Part shown: one piece after another, positions 57,270-64,000 of the stretch
How positions within the stretch are numbered: the stretch's first letter is position 1
Layout: each line of letters opens with the position of its first letter
Assembly (NCBI RefSeq): GCF_000422765.1
Contig: NZ_AUGR01000006.1
Location: 1-64,000, forward strand
Origin: Neptunomonas japonica DSM 18939
GTDB taxonomy: Bacteria; Pseudomonadota; Gammaproteobacteria; Pseudomonadales; Balneatricaceae
Length of the DNA: 64,000 nucleotides
Reading direction: 5' to 3'
Notes under the pieces: generated by a model
What the model was told of the DNA's origin: nothing
Databases searched by the model: none
What the model saw: the letters and a program-made list of their open reading frames with translations, nothing else
Position numbers and translations under genes: made by a program

Positions 57270-58367
57270 ATGATAATTGAACAGAGTATGATCGCGATGA
57301 GTGCTGAGCATCAAAAAACTGAGTCAGTCAGTTATATACGGCGAGACAATCTCTCTGATTTTGGGCAGAATTTTACTCAGGCGCAATCGTTACTGGATGG
57401 GTTGGATATTCCAGAGGTGGCTGCAGGTGGTAAAGAAGCTGATGAAAGCCAGCAAGCGGCATCGATACTTATAATGACCGATCAGGGGTTGCAGTTCAGA
57501 GAGGGTGAGGTCGATGAAAATGCCGAGTTGCAGCAGAGCTATACTCAGGCGCGGTTGTTTAAGGCTTTATTTGAAGCGATCACTGGAAAAGAGATTCCTG
57601 TTGTTGATGATACTTTTTCTGGGAGTGAAGAGTTAGCAGTGGGTGATTATGCGTCTGGAAGGGTGCAAAACTCTGAAGCAACAGCGTTTTTGTCTGAAGA
57701 AAAAACACTTCAGGTAACAGTGCATATTTCTGAATCCATAGAAGAATACGAATCAACTCGTTTTAGTGCCGCAGGTATTGTTAAGACGTCTGATGGAGCA
57801 GAAATAAATATTAATTTGGATATGGCAATGGAGCGTAAATACTCCGCAACGCGTGAAGTGAGCTTTACACAAGAGGTGCGTTTTAAAGATCCTTTGCTGC
57901 TTAACTTTAACGGCACTGCGGCTGAGCTTTCAGATGAGTCTTTTGAGTTTGATATTGATGCTGATGGCGAAATGGAGTCGTTAAGTTATTTGGAGGGGGC
58001 TAGTGGTTGGTTGGGGTTGGATAAGAATGATAACGGTCGGATTGATGATGGTTCTGAGTTATTTGGCGGTCTAACAGGGCGGGGCTTTGATGAGTTGCGT
58101 CAGTATGATAGTGATGAAAATGGTTTTATCGATGCTGGTGACGATATATTTAATGATCTGCTGGTATGGAATAAAACGCTAGAATCTGATGAGCTACTAT
58201 CGCTGCAGGAGAGTAATGTCGGCGCCATATATACAGGTTCTGAAAAAACCCCGTTTGATATAAAAAATGAAAATAATCAGACGCTTGGAAGAGTCATTGA
58301 AAGTGGGTTCTATATTGCGGAGACCGGAGAAGTTGGCACTGTTCAGCAGATTGATATGGCGGTTTGA
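57270..58367 (+). CDS. Uncharacterised protein with calcium-binding EF-hand-like loops
   Basis: A 365-aa acidic protein with no signal peptide or TM helix. Residues about 210-330 carry Ca2+-loop patterns: FDIDADGEMESLSYLEG, LDKNDNGRIDDGSELFGG and YDSDENGFIDAGDDIF, each DxDxDG-like. The preceding DPLLLNFNGTAAEL and following LLVWNKTLESDELLSL are typical of a conserved domain found in marine proteobacterial proteins whose role is not established. The region 1-190 is unrecognised. It could be secreted by a leaderless route or act in the cytoplasm; no secretion gene is adjacent. Ribosome site AGGTGA precedes ATG. Confidence 0.8.
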   Translation: MIIEQSMIAMSAEHQKTESVSYIRRDNLSDFGQNFTQAQSLLDGLDIPEVAAGGKEADESQQAASILIMTDQGLQFREGEVDENAELQQSYTQARLFKALFEAITGKEIPVVDDTFSGSEELAVGDYASGRVQNSEATAFLSEEKTLQVTVHISESIEEYESTRFSAAGIVKTSDGAEININLDMAMERKYSATREVSFTQEVRFKDPLLLNFNGTAAELSDESFEFDIDADGEMESLSYLEGASGWLGLDKNDNGRIDDGSELFGGLTGRGFDELRQYDSDENGFIDAGDDIFNDLLVWNKTLESDELLSLQESNVGAIYTGSEKTPFDIKNENNQTLGRVIESGFYIAETGEVGTVQQIDMAV

Positions 58368-58432
58368 GGATGAGTAGAGAAGATTGGTTTTTAGTCTGCT
58401 TTGTTGAGTTCCTGAAAAGTTGATAATCCGGT

Positions 58433-58464
58433 AAACTCCTTTTGATAGTTATTCGAAGGAGTTT
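58433..58464 (+). promoter_or_regulatory. Hairpin burying the ribosome binding site of the exported-protein gene
   Basis: AAACTCCTT (58433-58441) pairs perfectly with AAGGAGTTT (58456-58464) across a 14-nt loop. The right arm contains the ribosome site AAGGAG, six bases before ATG 58467. Folded, it would hide the site; melted, it would expose it. Confidence 0.5.
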
Positions 58465-58466
58465 TT

Positions 58467-59027
58467 ATGTCTGTTTTATTCAGGCGTGTAGTGGGTGTGG
58501 GCTGTTCTGTTTTGGTTTTGCTGCTGCCGGTAGTGTCAGAGTCTGCAGAGAAGAGTCGTGTGGGTCTTGAGAAAATGAAATTAGCTTCCTCGGTAGGCGC
58601 TAAATGTTCAGGATTTTATGATGGTGTTTTTGCTTTACTGCATAATTTAGATCAAGCTGCTGATCAGCAGGCATTGAATGTAATTCAAAAGAGCTGGCCG
58701 GGAATTAATAAGCGTTATCTGTTTAGGCAGTCGACATCAGCTATGTTAATGACGGGTATTTTTATTAAACAGATAAATCAAAAATTTACTCTTGAAGAAA
58801 ATTTTTCATTTCAAAGTTTCAGTCAAGACTATGTCTCAAGCCGAAAATCGGCAATGGCTTGGCAGGATGGCAAGGCTGCTAATGAAGCGCAAAGTCGTCA
58901 GCATCAGCAGTGCGAGCATATTCTTCAGATTACTAAAAACAACGGCACATTAAGTGATCGAGTGATTAATGCTGCTATGGAAAAGAGGTCTATGGCTTTA
59001 GGGGTGGATCTTAAGTCAATGGATTAA
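58467..59027 (+). CDS. Small exported protein of unknown function
   Basis: A 186-aa protein with a signal peptide (VVGVGCSVLVLLLPVVSESAE). The mature part has Cys in GAKCSGFYDG and QQCEHILQ, and a helical polar body. I recognise no family. The ribosome site AAGGAG lies six bases upstream, within a hairpin. Followed by a terminator-like hairpin and convergent with a 77-aa gene. Confidence 0.75.
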   Translation: MSVLFRRVVGVGCSVLVLLLPVVSESAEKSRVGLEKMKLASSVGAKCSGFYDGVFALLHNLDQAADQQALNVIQKSWPGINKRYLFRQSTSAMLMTGIFIKQINQKFTLEENFSFQSFSQDYVSSRKSAMAWQDGKAANEAQSRQHQQCEHILQITKNNGTLSDRVINAAMEKRSMALGVDLKSMD

Positions 59028-59033
59028 AAAATA

Positions 59034-59070
59034 GGCAGCTCTTTATGTGATGAGCTGCCATATATTTTAT
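59034..59070. terminator. Terminator-like hairpin between convergent genes
   Basis: GGCAGCTC (59034-59041), 10-nt loop, GAGCTGCC (59052-59059), then ATATATTTTAT. A modest U tract; it lies between the two convergent stops and reaches the start of the minus-strand 3' end. Confidence 0.6.
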
Positions 59071-59300
59071 GCGAAGTGCTTGGCTTCTTCGTTTCGAGCG
59101 TGCGCGGCACCAACGCGACAGCCGTAAACACCGACTTCACCTTTCCAGCGCATCCATTCAGCAAATTGACCTATGGCATTAAACATTTGAGAAATAGATG
59201 ATGCCTGTTCTATCTGTGGGGTGTCGAATGCGCCCATTGCATGTAGCTCTGCTTCAATGCGACGGTCATCATCAGCAATACCCGTAAATTTCATACTCAT
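59067..59300 (-). CDS. Small conserved-looking protein of unknown function
   Basis: A 77-aa soluble protein (MSMKFTGIADDDRRIEAELHA..., FAEWMRWKGEVGVYGCRVG). No family recognised and no signal or TM segment. The start has a purine-rich leader. Acidic first half, tryptophan-rich middle. Coding is supported by a clean frame between a terminator and a spacer; function unknown. Confidence 0.6.
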   Translation of the reverse strand: MSMKFTGIADDDRRIEAELHAMGAFDTPQIEQASSISQMFNAIGQFAEWMRWKGEVGVYGCRVGAAHARNEEAKHFA

Positions 59301-59377
59301 GATTTAACTCCAGTCAACTATTAATATAGACTAAAGTTTACTCTCTTATTGTGCGCTGCACAATAAAGTATGACAAG

Positions 59378-59629
59378 TTATTTTAGACCTTCGGCTAAGA
59401 GCGCATGAATGCCTTCTATGTCTTTTTCAGAGAGCTTGTCATCAGGGATCGCGTTATTAAGTCCTTGGTTTAGGCGTTCTGTAAACTGCTCCGGTAGCTC
59501 CTCTGTATCGGCTAAGGCTAGGCTAACATGGCCTAGAAGGTAGCTTGAATAAAAGCGTCGGTCGTCATCACCGTCTAGTTCTTGTTGAAGGAGCCAGCTG
59601 TAGAGAGTGTCACCATTTGTGTTTGGCAT
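59378..59629 (-). CDS. YfcL-family small protein
   Basis: An 83-aa acidic protein. FYSSYLLGHVSLALADTEELPEQFTERLNQGLNNAI and the closing LSEKDIEGIHALLAEGL resemble the YfcL family (key shared part YL.GH..LA.AE). Function unknown. One base after the DUF3108 gene on the same strand, so it is probably co-transcribed with it. Confidence 0.7.
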   Translation of the reverse strand: MPNTNGDTLYSWLLQQELDGDDDRRFYSSYLLGHVSLALADTEELPEQFTERLNQGLNNAIPDDKLSEKDIEGIHALLAEGLK

Positions 59630-59630
59630 A

Positions 59631-60341
59631 TCAGAATGTTTCCATGGATTTCAGTTGAAGAGCGTAAGTTTTTCCATCGCCTTCAATTTGTTTAAGTTTA
59701 ACAATCATGTAGTCAAGCTTAGGGGCATACCAAATGTAGGTTTCGCGGGTAGCCTTTGGGCCTCTGTCCATCTCAACCTTGATGGTTTCAAATTCACCGA
59801 GAGGAGATTGTATTTTTTCTTCGCCGATAATTTTGAAGTCGTATTCTTTGAGGCGACCACCGTCTGCTATTTTGTAGCTAAAAGGTCCTTTTTTTCCTGC
59901 TTTCAGGTCAAGACGCATCTGTAGCTGGTAGCTTAGCTTGTCTTGTGCTTTGTCAGGAATACCCATTTTCCATGGTTTATCATCAACGTTATTTTGAACG
60001 CTCATGTTTGCCCAGTCGAAAGCGAGTTTAGCTTCGCGTTTTTTGCCTAGAACGAGTTTTTTATAGTGGTATTTTTGAGGAGCCACTTCATAGTTGTTAA
60101 ATACAACCGTACTTTTTTCATCGATTGATGCGATAAGAGCACTAGCATATGTGCGAAATAGCCACTGTCCATCAGGGGTGCTGGATAGTGAGCGTTCGAC
60201 TTCTCCTTTTAAAGCAATCCCCGCATCCCATTCTGATGAGTAGACGGCAGTAAAAGGGGGGACTGGGGAGGTGCTGTTTGCGTTTGTAATTGCCGGAATC
60301 AGAAGGGCTGAAGTAAGTAATACCTTGATAAATGAAGACAT
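59631..60341 (-). CDS. DUF3108 periplasmic protein
   Basis: A 236-aa protein with a signal peptide (VLLTSALLIPAITNANS) and the DUF3108 body: PFTAVYSSEWDAGIALKGEVERSL, DGQWLFRTYASALIASIDE, and the final YIWYAPKLDYMIVKLKQIEGDGKTYALQL (key part WYAPKLDYMIVKL). Located after purN, the usual place in pseudomonads. Function not established. Confidence 0.88.
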   Translation of the reverse strand: MSSFIKVLLTSALLIPAITNANSTSPVPPFTAVYSSEWDAGIALKGEVERSLSSTPDGQWLFRTYASALIASIDEKSTVVFNNYEVAPQKYHYKKLVLGKKREAKLAFDWANMSVQNNVDDKPWKMGIPDKAQDKLSYQLQMRLDLKAGKKGPFSYKIADGGRLKEYDFKIIGEEKIQSPLGEFETIKVEMDRGPKATRETYIWYAPKLDYMIVKLKQIEGDGKTYALQLKSMETF

Positions 60342-60363
60342 AATTAAGAGTCCTTAAACAAGC

Positions 60364-61017
60364 TTAGGCGTCGTACCCTAATCTGAAACCAGAATCTGGT
60401 AAAAGTTCATCATCCAGATGTATGCCATCTTCGTCAAAGCGAACTCGGTCTGCACAAATCCATTCGACAGCTAATGGGTATGCAACATGTTCGCGTGTGT
60501 GAACGCGGCTTTGCAGGCTCTCTTCATCGTCATTTTCTAGAATGGGAACAACTGCTTGTATCAGCAGTGGGCCGCCATCTAGTTCTTCGGTTACATAGTG
60601 TACTGTGCAGCCATGCTCTTGATCGTTTGCAGCAAGTGCTCGTTGATGTGTGTGCAGGCCTTTGTACTTGGGTAAAAGTGATGGATGTATGTTAAGCATG
60701 CGCCCTGAGAAATGCTGAACAAATCCCGATGAAAGGATTCTCATAAATCCAGCAAGAATGATTAGGTCGGCTTGGTTGGCATCGATACAGCGACGAACTT
60801 CGTCGTCAAAGGCTTCGCGAGAGGCGAAAGCTTTGTGATCTATGCATGTTGTTGGGATTCCTGCGTTAGCGGCACGAACCAATCCGTATGCATCGGTTTT
60901 GTTGCTGATAACCTGAACGATCTGGCCGTGAGTACGGCCAGATTCGATAGCATCCATGATGGCTTGCAGGTTAGAGCCGCTTCCCGAAATCAGTACTACA
61001 ATCCGTTTCAGGGGCAT
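60364..61017 (-). CDS. purN: Phosphoribosylglycinamide formyltransferase 1
   Basis: A 217-aa enzyme of step 3 of purine synthesis, using 10-formyl-THF. Motifs: VVLISGSGSNLQAIMDAI, LAGFMRILSSGFVQ, NIHPSLLPKYKGLHTHQRAL with the catalytic His, and GCTVHYVTEELDGGPLL. Four bases after purM on the same strand. Confidence 0.97.
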   Translation of the reverse strand: MPLKRIVVLISGSGSNLQAIMDAIESGRTHGQIVQVISNKTDAYGLVRAANAGIPTTCIDHKAFASREAFDDEVRRCIDANQADLIILAGFMRILSSGFVQHFSGRMLNIHPSLLPKYKGLHTHQRALAANDQEHGCTVHYVTEELDGGPLLIQAVVPILENDDEESLQSRVHTREHVAYPLAVEWICADRVRFDEDGIHLDDELLPDSGFRLGYDA

Positions 61018-61021
61018 TGCT

Positions 61022-62077
61022 TTACTCCGCGTCGATCAGCTCTACTTGCTCTTCGCTATCGTTGGCTGCATCAATATGACCAATGACCCAAGCGTCTTCA
61101 CCTGTTTCTTTTAGCAGGTTAATAGATGCTTGTGCTTGATCAGCAGGAACACAAATTACCATACCTACGCCGCAGTTGAATGTGCGGTACATTTCACGCG
61201 AATCAACGTTTCCAGCTGATTGAAGCCATTGGAACACGCCAGGTATTGTCCATGAATTAGTGTTGATAACTGCTTTTGCATTATCAGGCAATACACGAGG
61301 GATATTTTCCAGTAAACCACCACCTGTGATGTGTGATAGTGCGTTTACTTGGCCATTTTTTAACAAGTTAAGAACAGACTTAACATAAATGCGTGTAGGC
61401 TCAAGTAGTGCATCTTTTAGCGTGCGGCCTTCGATGTCTTGATCAAGATCTGCATCAGATACTTCAATGATTTTACGAATCAAAGAATAACCATTTGAAT
61501 GCGGGCCTGAAGAAGCTAATCCAATCAAAGTATCGCCTACGCTAACTTTGCTGCCATCAATAATTTCGGACTTTTCTACAATACCTACACAGAATCCGGC
61601 AAGGTCGTAATCGTCGCCTTCATACATGCCTGGCATCTCAGCCGTTTCGCCGCCCACTAGGGCTGCGCCTGAAAGCTCACAGCCTTGGCCAATACCAGTA
61701 ACAACATCAGCTGCCATTTCGATATTGAGTTTCCCAGTAGCGTAGTAGTCGAGGAAGAACAAAGGCTCTGCTCCTGCTACGATAAGATCGTTAACGCACA
61801 TAGCCACCAAATCAATGCCAATGGTGTCGTGTTTTTGCAGCTCCATTGCTAGGCGTAATTTTGTACCAACACCATCGGTGCCAGAAACAAGTACGGGCTG
61901 TTTGTATCCTTCAGGGATTTCACACAGCGCTCCAAAGCCGCCCAGACCGCCCATGACCTCTGGGCGAGCTGTACGCTTTGCAATACTTTTAATTCGATCA
62001 ACTAATGCATTTCCTGCATCAATATCAACGCCAGCGTCTTTGTAACTAAGTGATGTTTGGTCAGAACCAGTAGACAT
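61022..62077 (-). CDS. purM: Phosphoribosylformylglycinamidine cyclo-ligase (AIR synthetase)
   Basis: A 351-aa enzyme of step 5 of purine synthesis. Motifs: [74 protein letters not shown] and [19 protein letters not shown] 62077 matches the family start ([15 protein letters not shown]) and has AAAGG upstream; a longer frame to 62131 adds 18 unrelated residues. Divergent from DUF2066, upstream of purN. Confidence 0.97.
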   Translation of the reverse strand: MSTGSDQTSLSYKDAGVDIDAGNALVDRIKSIAKRTARPEVMGGLGGFGALCEIPEGYKQPVLVSGTDGVGTKLRLAMELQKHDTIGIDLVAMCVNDLIVAGAEPLFFLDYYATGKLNIEMAADVVTGIGQGCELSGAALVGGETAEMPGMYEGDDYDLAGFCVGIVEKSEIIDGSKVSVGDTLIGLASSGPHSNGYSLIRKIIEVSDADLDQDIEGRTLKDALLEPTRIYVKSVLNLLKNGQVNALSHITGGGLLENIPRVLPDNAKAVINTNSWTIPGVFQWLQSAGNVDSREMYRTFNCGVGMVICVPADQAQASINLLKETGEDAWVIGHIDAANDSEEQVELIDAE

Positions 62078-62186
62078 GCAATGCAACCTTTCAGACAGGG
62101 TAAATAACAGGTGAAAAAATATGCGCAGCATTCTAACAGGTTGCGGGAGTGGCGGCTATTGTATGTTACAGTTTTCAGTTTGAAAA

Positions 62187-63263
62187 ATGTCTCTGGTTCA
62201 TTTGATGAGTATGCAAAACCTTCGTTGTTTCATTATTGCTCCATTAATAGTGTTGAGTCTCTTGATATCCACTCCGCTCAGGGCTGAGTTAGTTGAAAAC
62301 CTGTATCAGACAGAACTCCTTGTTTCTGATCGTTTAACACACCCCGATGATATTTCTTTGCGGTCCGGTTTAAAGCGCATCTTGGTCAAGGTAAGTGGTA
62401 CCGCGCTGGCTTCACATATCGTTGATGAGTTTGTTTCTGATCCTGATCTTTATATGAGTGAATTTCATTTTGAATCTACTTATCAAGTACGTACGGATGT
62501 TGAAGGTAATGATTATCTTGCGCAGCGTCTGGTATTACTCTTTGAGCAGGCATCTATAGATAAGTTGTTAAATAGCCGTAAATTTTTTCCTTTGGGAAAA
62601 TATAGGCCGCGGTTGCTTGTTTGGATGCTGGGCTATGAAAATAAGACACTATCGAGTTTTAGGGATGGTTTGCAAGAGTATGCTACGCAGGCAGGGCTCC
62701 CAATGACTTTGTTGATGGCCAATCAAATGTTTATTAAGCAGCAAGCAAAAGGGCGGCTGATTGATAAAATTAATGAACGTTCCAGGAGTTATCCTAAAGC
62801 GTTGGTTGTTGTTGTTTTCTTGGATAAAAACAAAGTTATGCATTGGGCAGTTGTTGATGGGGCTTCTGATGACAGGCTTCAATGGGCCTTTTCAAAAGGA
62901 GGCTTGGCTCAACAGTTAGTAAAGGCTTTTGGTGCATGGCTTGATTCTTCAGGAATTAAAATTGATGGCAAAAGATCTTTGGCGAAAAATTCTCATCAGA
63001 TAATCGTGACAAGAGTAAAAAATATGGCAGACTATGCAGCAGTTATGGAATACGTCCGGTCGTTGCCTTCCATTGACTTAATAAAGGTTGCATCAATGGA
63101 TAATCAAACATTGACCCTGGCATTACAAAGTCAGCTGAATAATGCTGAAGTATCGCGCTTGTTGAGCTTAGATAGGCGTATGTTATTTATGCGCCCCTTG
63201 CAGGCAGAAGCAGAGGTGGAAAACTCTTTGCGTTGGAGCTGGTTTGGTGCACGAGGTAGGTAA
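62187..63263 (+). CDS. DUF2066 protein
   Basis: A 358-aa protein with an N-terminal signal peptide (FIIAPLIVLSLLISTPLRAE) and the DUF2066 body: LYQTELLVSDRL, SGLKRILVKVSGTALA and KFFPLGKYRPRLLVWMLGYEN. Family function unknown; the gene sits between purM and perM in pseudomonads. The start may be ATG 62187, 62205 or 62211. A further ATG follows its stop for perM, after seven bases. Confidence 0.88.
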   Translation: MSLVHLMSMQNLRCFIIAPLIVLSLLISTPLRAELVENLYQTELLVSDRLTHPDDISLRSGLKRILVKVSGTALASHIVDEFVSDPDLYMSEFHFESTYQVRTDVEGNDYLAQRLVLLFEQASIDKLLNSRKFFPLGKYRPRLLVWMLGYENKTLSSFRDGLQEYATQAGLPMTLLMANQMFIKQQAKGRLIDKINERSRSYPKALVVVVFLDKNKVMHWAVVDGASDDRLQWAFSKGGLAQQLVKAFGAWLDSSGIKIDGKRSLAKNSHQIIVTRVKNMADYAAVMEYVRSLPSIDLIKVASMDNQTLTLALQSQLNNAEVSRLLSLDRRMLFMRPLQAEAEVENSLRWSWFGARGR

Positions 63264-63270
63264 GGTTTAA

Positions 63271-64000
63271 TGGATAATGTTCTCGCTTCTCAACGATTTT
63301 TTTTGCTGTTAGCTGTTATAGCTTCAGGCTTTTTATTGTATTTATTGGGGCCAATTTTATCTCCGTTCTTAATTGGAGCGCTACTGGCTTATTTGACGGA
63401 TCCGGTAGCCGATCGGCTTGAAGAATTAGGCACATCACGTACAGCCGCAGTTGTCATTGTATTCGTTATTCTGACTACTCTGATAACGATGTTAATCCTG
63501 TTGTTTATCCCAAAATTAACGCATCAAATTCAGGTAATGATACATCAGGTACCTGCTGTTATTGCGCTGTTTGAAGAGAAGGCTATACCCGCTATGCAAG
63601 CGTTTTTGGGTGATGGTGTTTCTTTTGGGGACATGGAATCATTCAAACAGCTAGTGGCTAGCCATTGGGAAACAACTGGCGATATCATGGCACAAGTCGC
63701 TTCAGGTATTACGCGTTCTGGTTTGGCTGTTGTTGGTTGGATAGCAAACTTGTTGCTTATACCGGTCGTAACATTTTACTTGTTACGTGACTGGGATGTG
63801 ATGATGGATAAAATAGGGCATCTATTACCACGAAGTGTTGAGCCTGTAGTTTCTCGTTGGGCAAAAGAAAGTGATGAGGTGTTGGGGGCTTTTATTAAGG
63901 GGCAGTTGCTAGTCATGTTGACGCTGGGCTGTGTCTACGCAGTGGGCTTGTGGTTGGTTGGTCTAGATTTGGCTTTGCTGTTAGGTATGTTGGCTGGGTT
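63271..64000 (+). CDS. perM: AI-2E/PerM family transporter (3' partial)
   Basis: The frame MDNVLASQRFFLLLAVIASG opens at ATG 63271 with AAGG just before it and runs off the window. Visible helices: FFLLLAVIASGFLLYLLGPILSPFLIGALLAYL and TAAVVIVFVILTTLITMLILLFIP; the family motif DPVADRLEELGTSR follows the first pair. Members are multi-pass exporters or permeases, some for autoinducer-2 or sodium/protons. The purM-DUF2066-perM order is as in Pseudomonas. The C-terminal half is outside the window. Confidence 0.9.

Noticed and set aside
62032-62053. Ter-like core TTGTAACTAA within purM
   Set aside because: It matches ten bases of the E. coli Ter core, but the key guanine and flanking bases differ, and the stretch encodes the conserved SYKDAG motif of PurM, so coding constraint explains it.

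Overview
This window is chromosomal DNA of a marine gammaproteobacterium, most likely an Oceanospirillales-type lineage (Neptunomonas, Neptuniibacter or Amphritea-like). The placement is an inference from four things: sodium bioenergetics (a complete Na+-NQR operon with apbE and nqrM, plus NhaB), a moderate GC content, gene orders shared in part with E. coli (gloB-yafS-rnhA-dnaQ) and in part with Pseudomonas (psrA/nagZ ... csiV-mfd-gap-nqrABCDEF-apbE-nqrM-sthA ... lolD-comEC-exbB-exbD-lpxK-ycaR-kdsB; purN-purM-DUF2066-perM), and familiar protein sequences. I saw no rRNA, tRNA, CRISPR array, insertion sequence or prophage. Most of the window is dense core genome; the more accessory parts are the first 6 kb and 57.2-59.6 kb.

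Layout. 1-6.1 kb: the 3' end of a giant repeat-containing surface/membrane protein, a hybrid histidine kinase with two Hpt domains, and a receiver-GGDEF-EAL protein, which together look like a surface-sensing/c-di-GMP module. 6.1-11.9 kb: a FemAB-like acyltransferase, a HIT protein, aspS, yebC, ruvC (without ruvAB) and a TRIC-family membrane protein. 11.9-19.3 kb (minus strand): mltD, a small membrane protein and the peptide importer yejABEF. 19.4-22.2 kb: gloB diverging from yafS-like, rnhA and dnaQ. 22.3-26.3 kb: nhaB, nudC, an SCP2-domain protein and sohB. 26.4-29.7 kb: a PsrA-like regulator, a YkuD-domain protein lacking a signal peptide, nagZ and an MscS channel. 29.7-35.4 kb: csiV, mfd (minus) and gap (plus). 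35.7-44.4 kb: nqrABCDEF-apbE-nqrM and sthA. 44.4-46.1 kb (minus): PilZ protein, a Tus-like replication-terminator protein and a small membrane protein. 46.2-55.7 kb: Lol permease, lolD, DUF2062, comEC, exbB, exbD, lpxK, ycaR, kdsB, a thiol dioxygenase, a TrmH-family methyltransferase and a CspA-type cold-shock gene. 55.8-59.6 kb: mltA and poorly characterised proteins. 59.6-64 kb: DUF3108, purN, purM, DUF2066 and the start of perM.

How the genes work together. The NQR pump makes a sodium gradient that NhaB and other carriers can use; ApbE attaches FMN to NqrB and NqrC, and NqrM matures the complex. MltA, MltD, NagZ, the YkuD protein, the Yej importer and CsiV belong to cell-wall turnover and recycling or peptide uptake. 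LpxK, KdsB, the Lol transporter and ExbBD serve the outer membrane. Three proteins (the GGDEF-EAL protein, the PilZ protein and the upstream kinase) point to c-di-GMP control of surface behaviour.

The points most worth a second look are the cytoplasmic-looking YkuD protein coupled to nagZ, a Tus homologue inside a Pseudomonas-like gene block, the surface-protein/kinase/c-di-GMP module at the left edge, and a hairpin that buries the ribosome binding site of a small exported protein at 58.4 kb. None of these is proven to be new. All function calls come from reading sequence and family memory; no database search was run.
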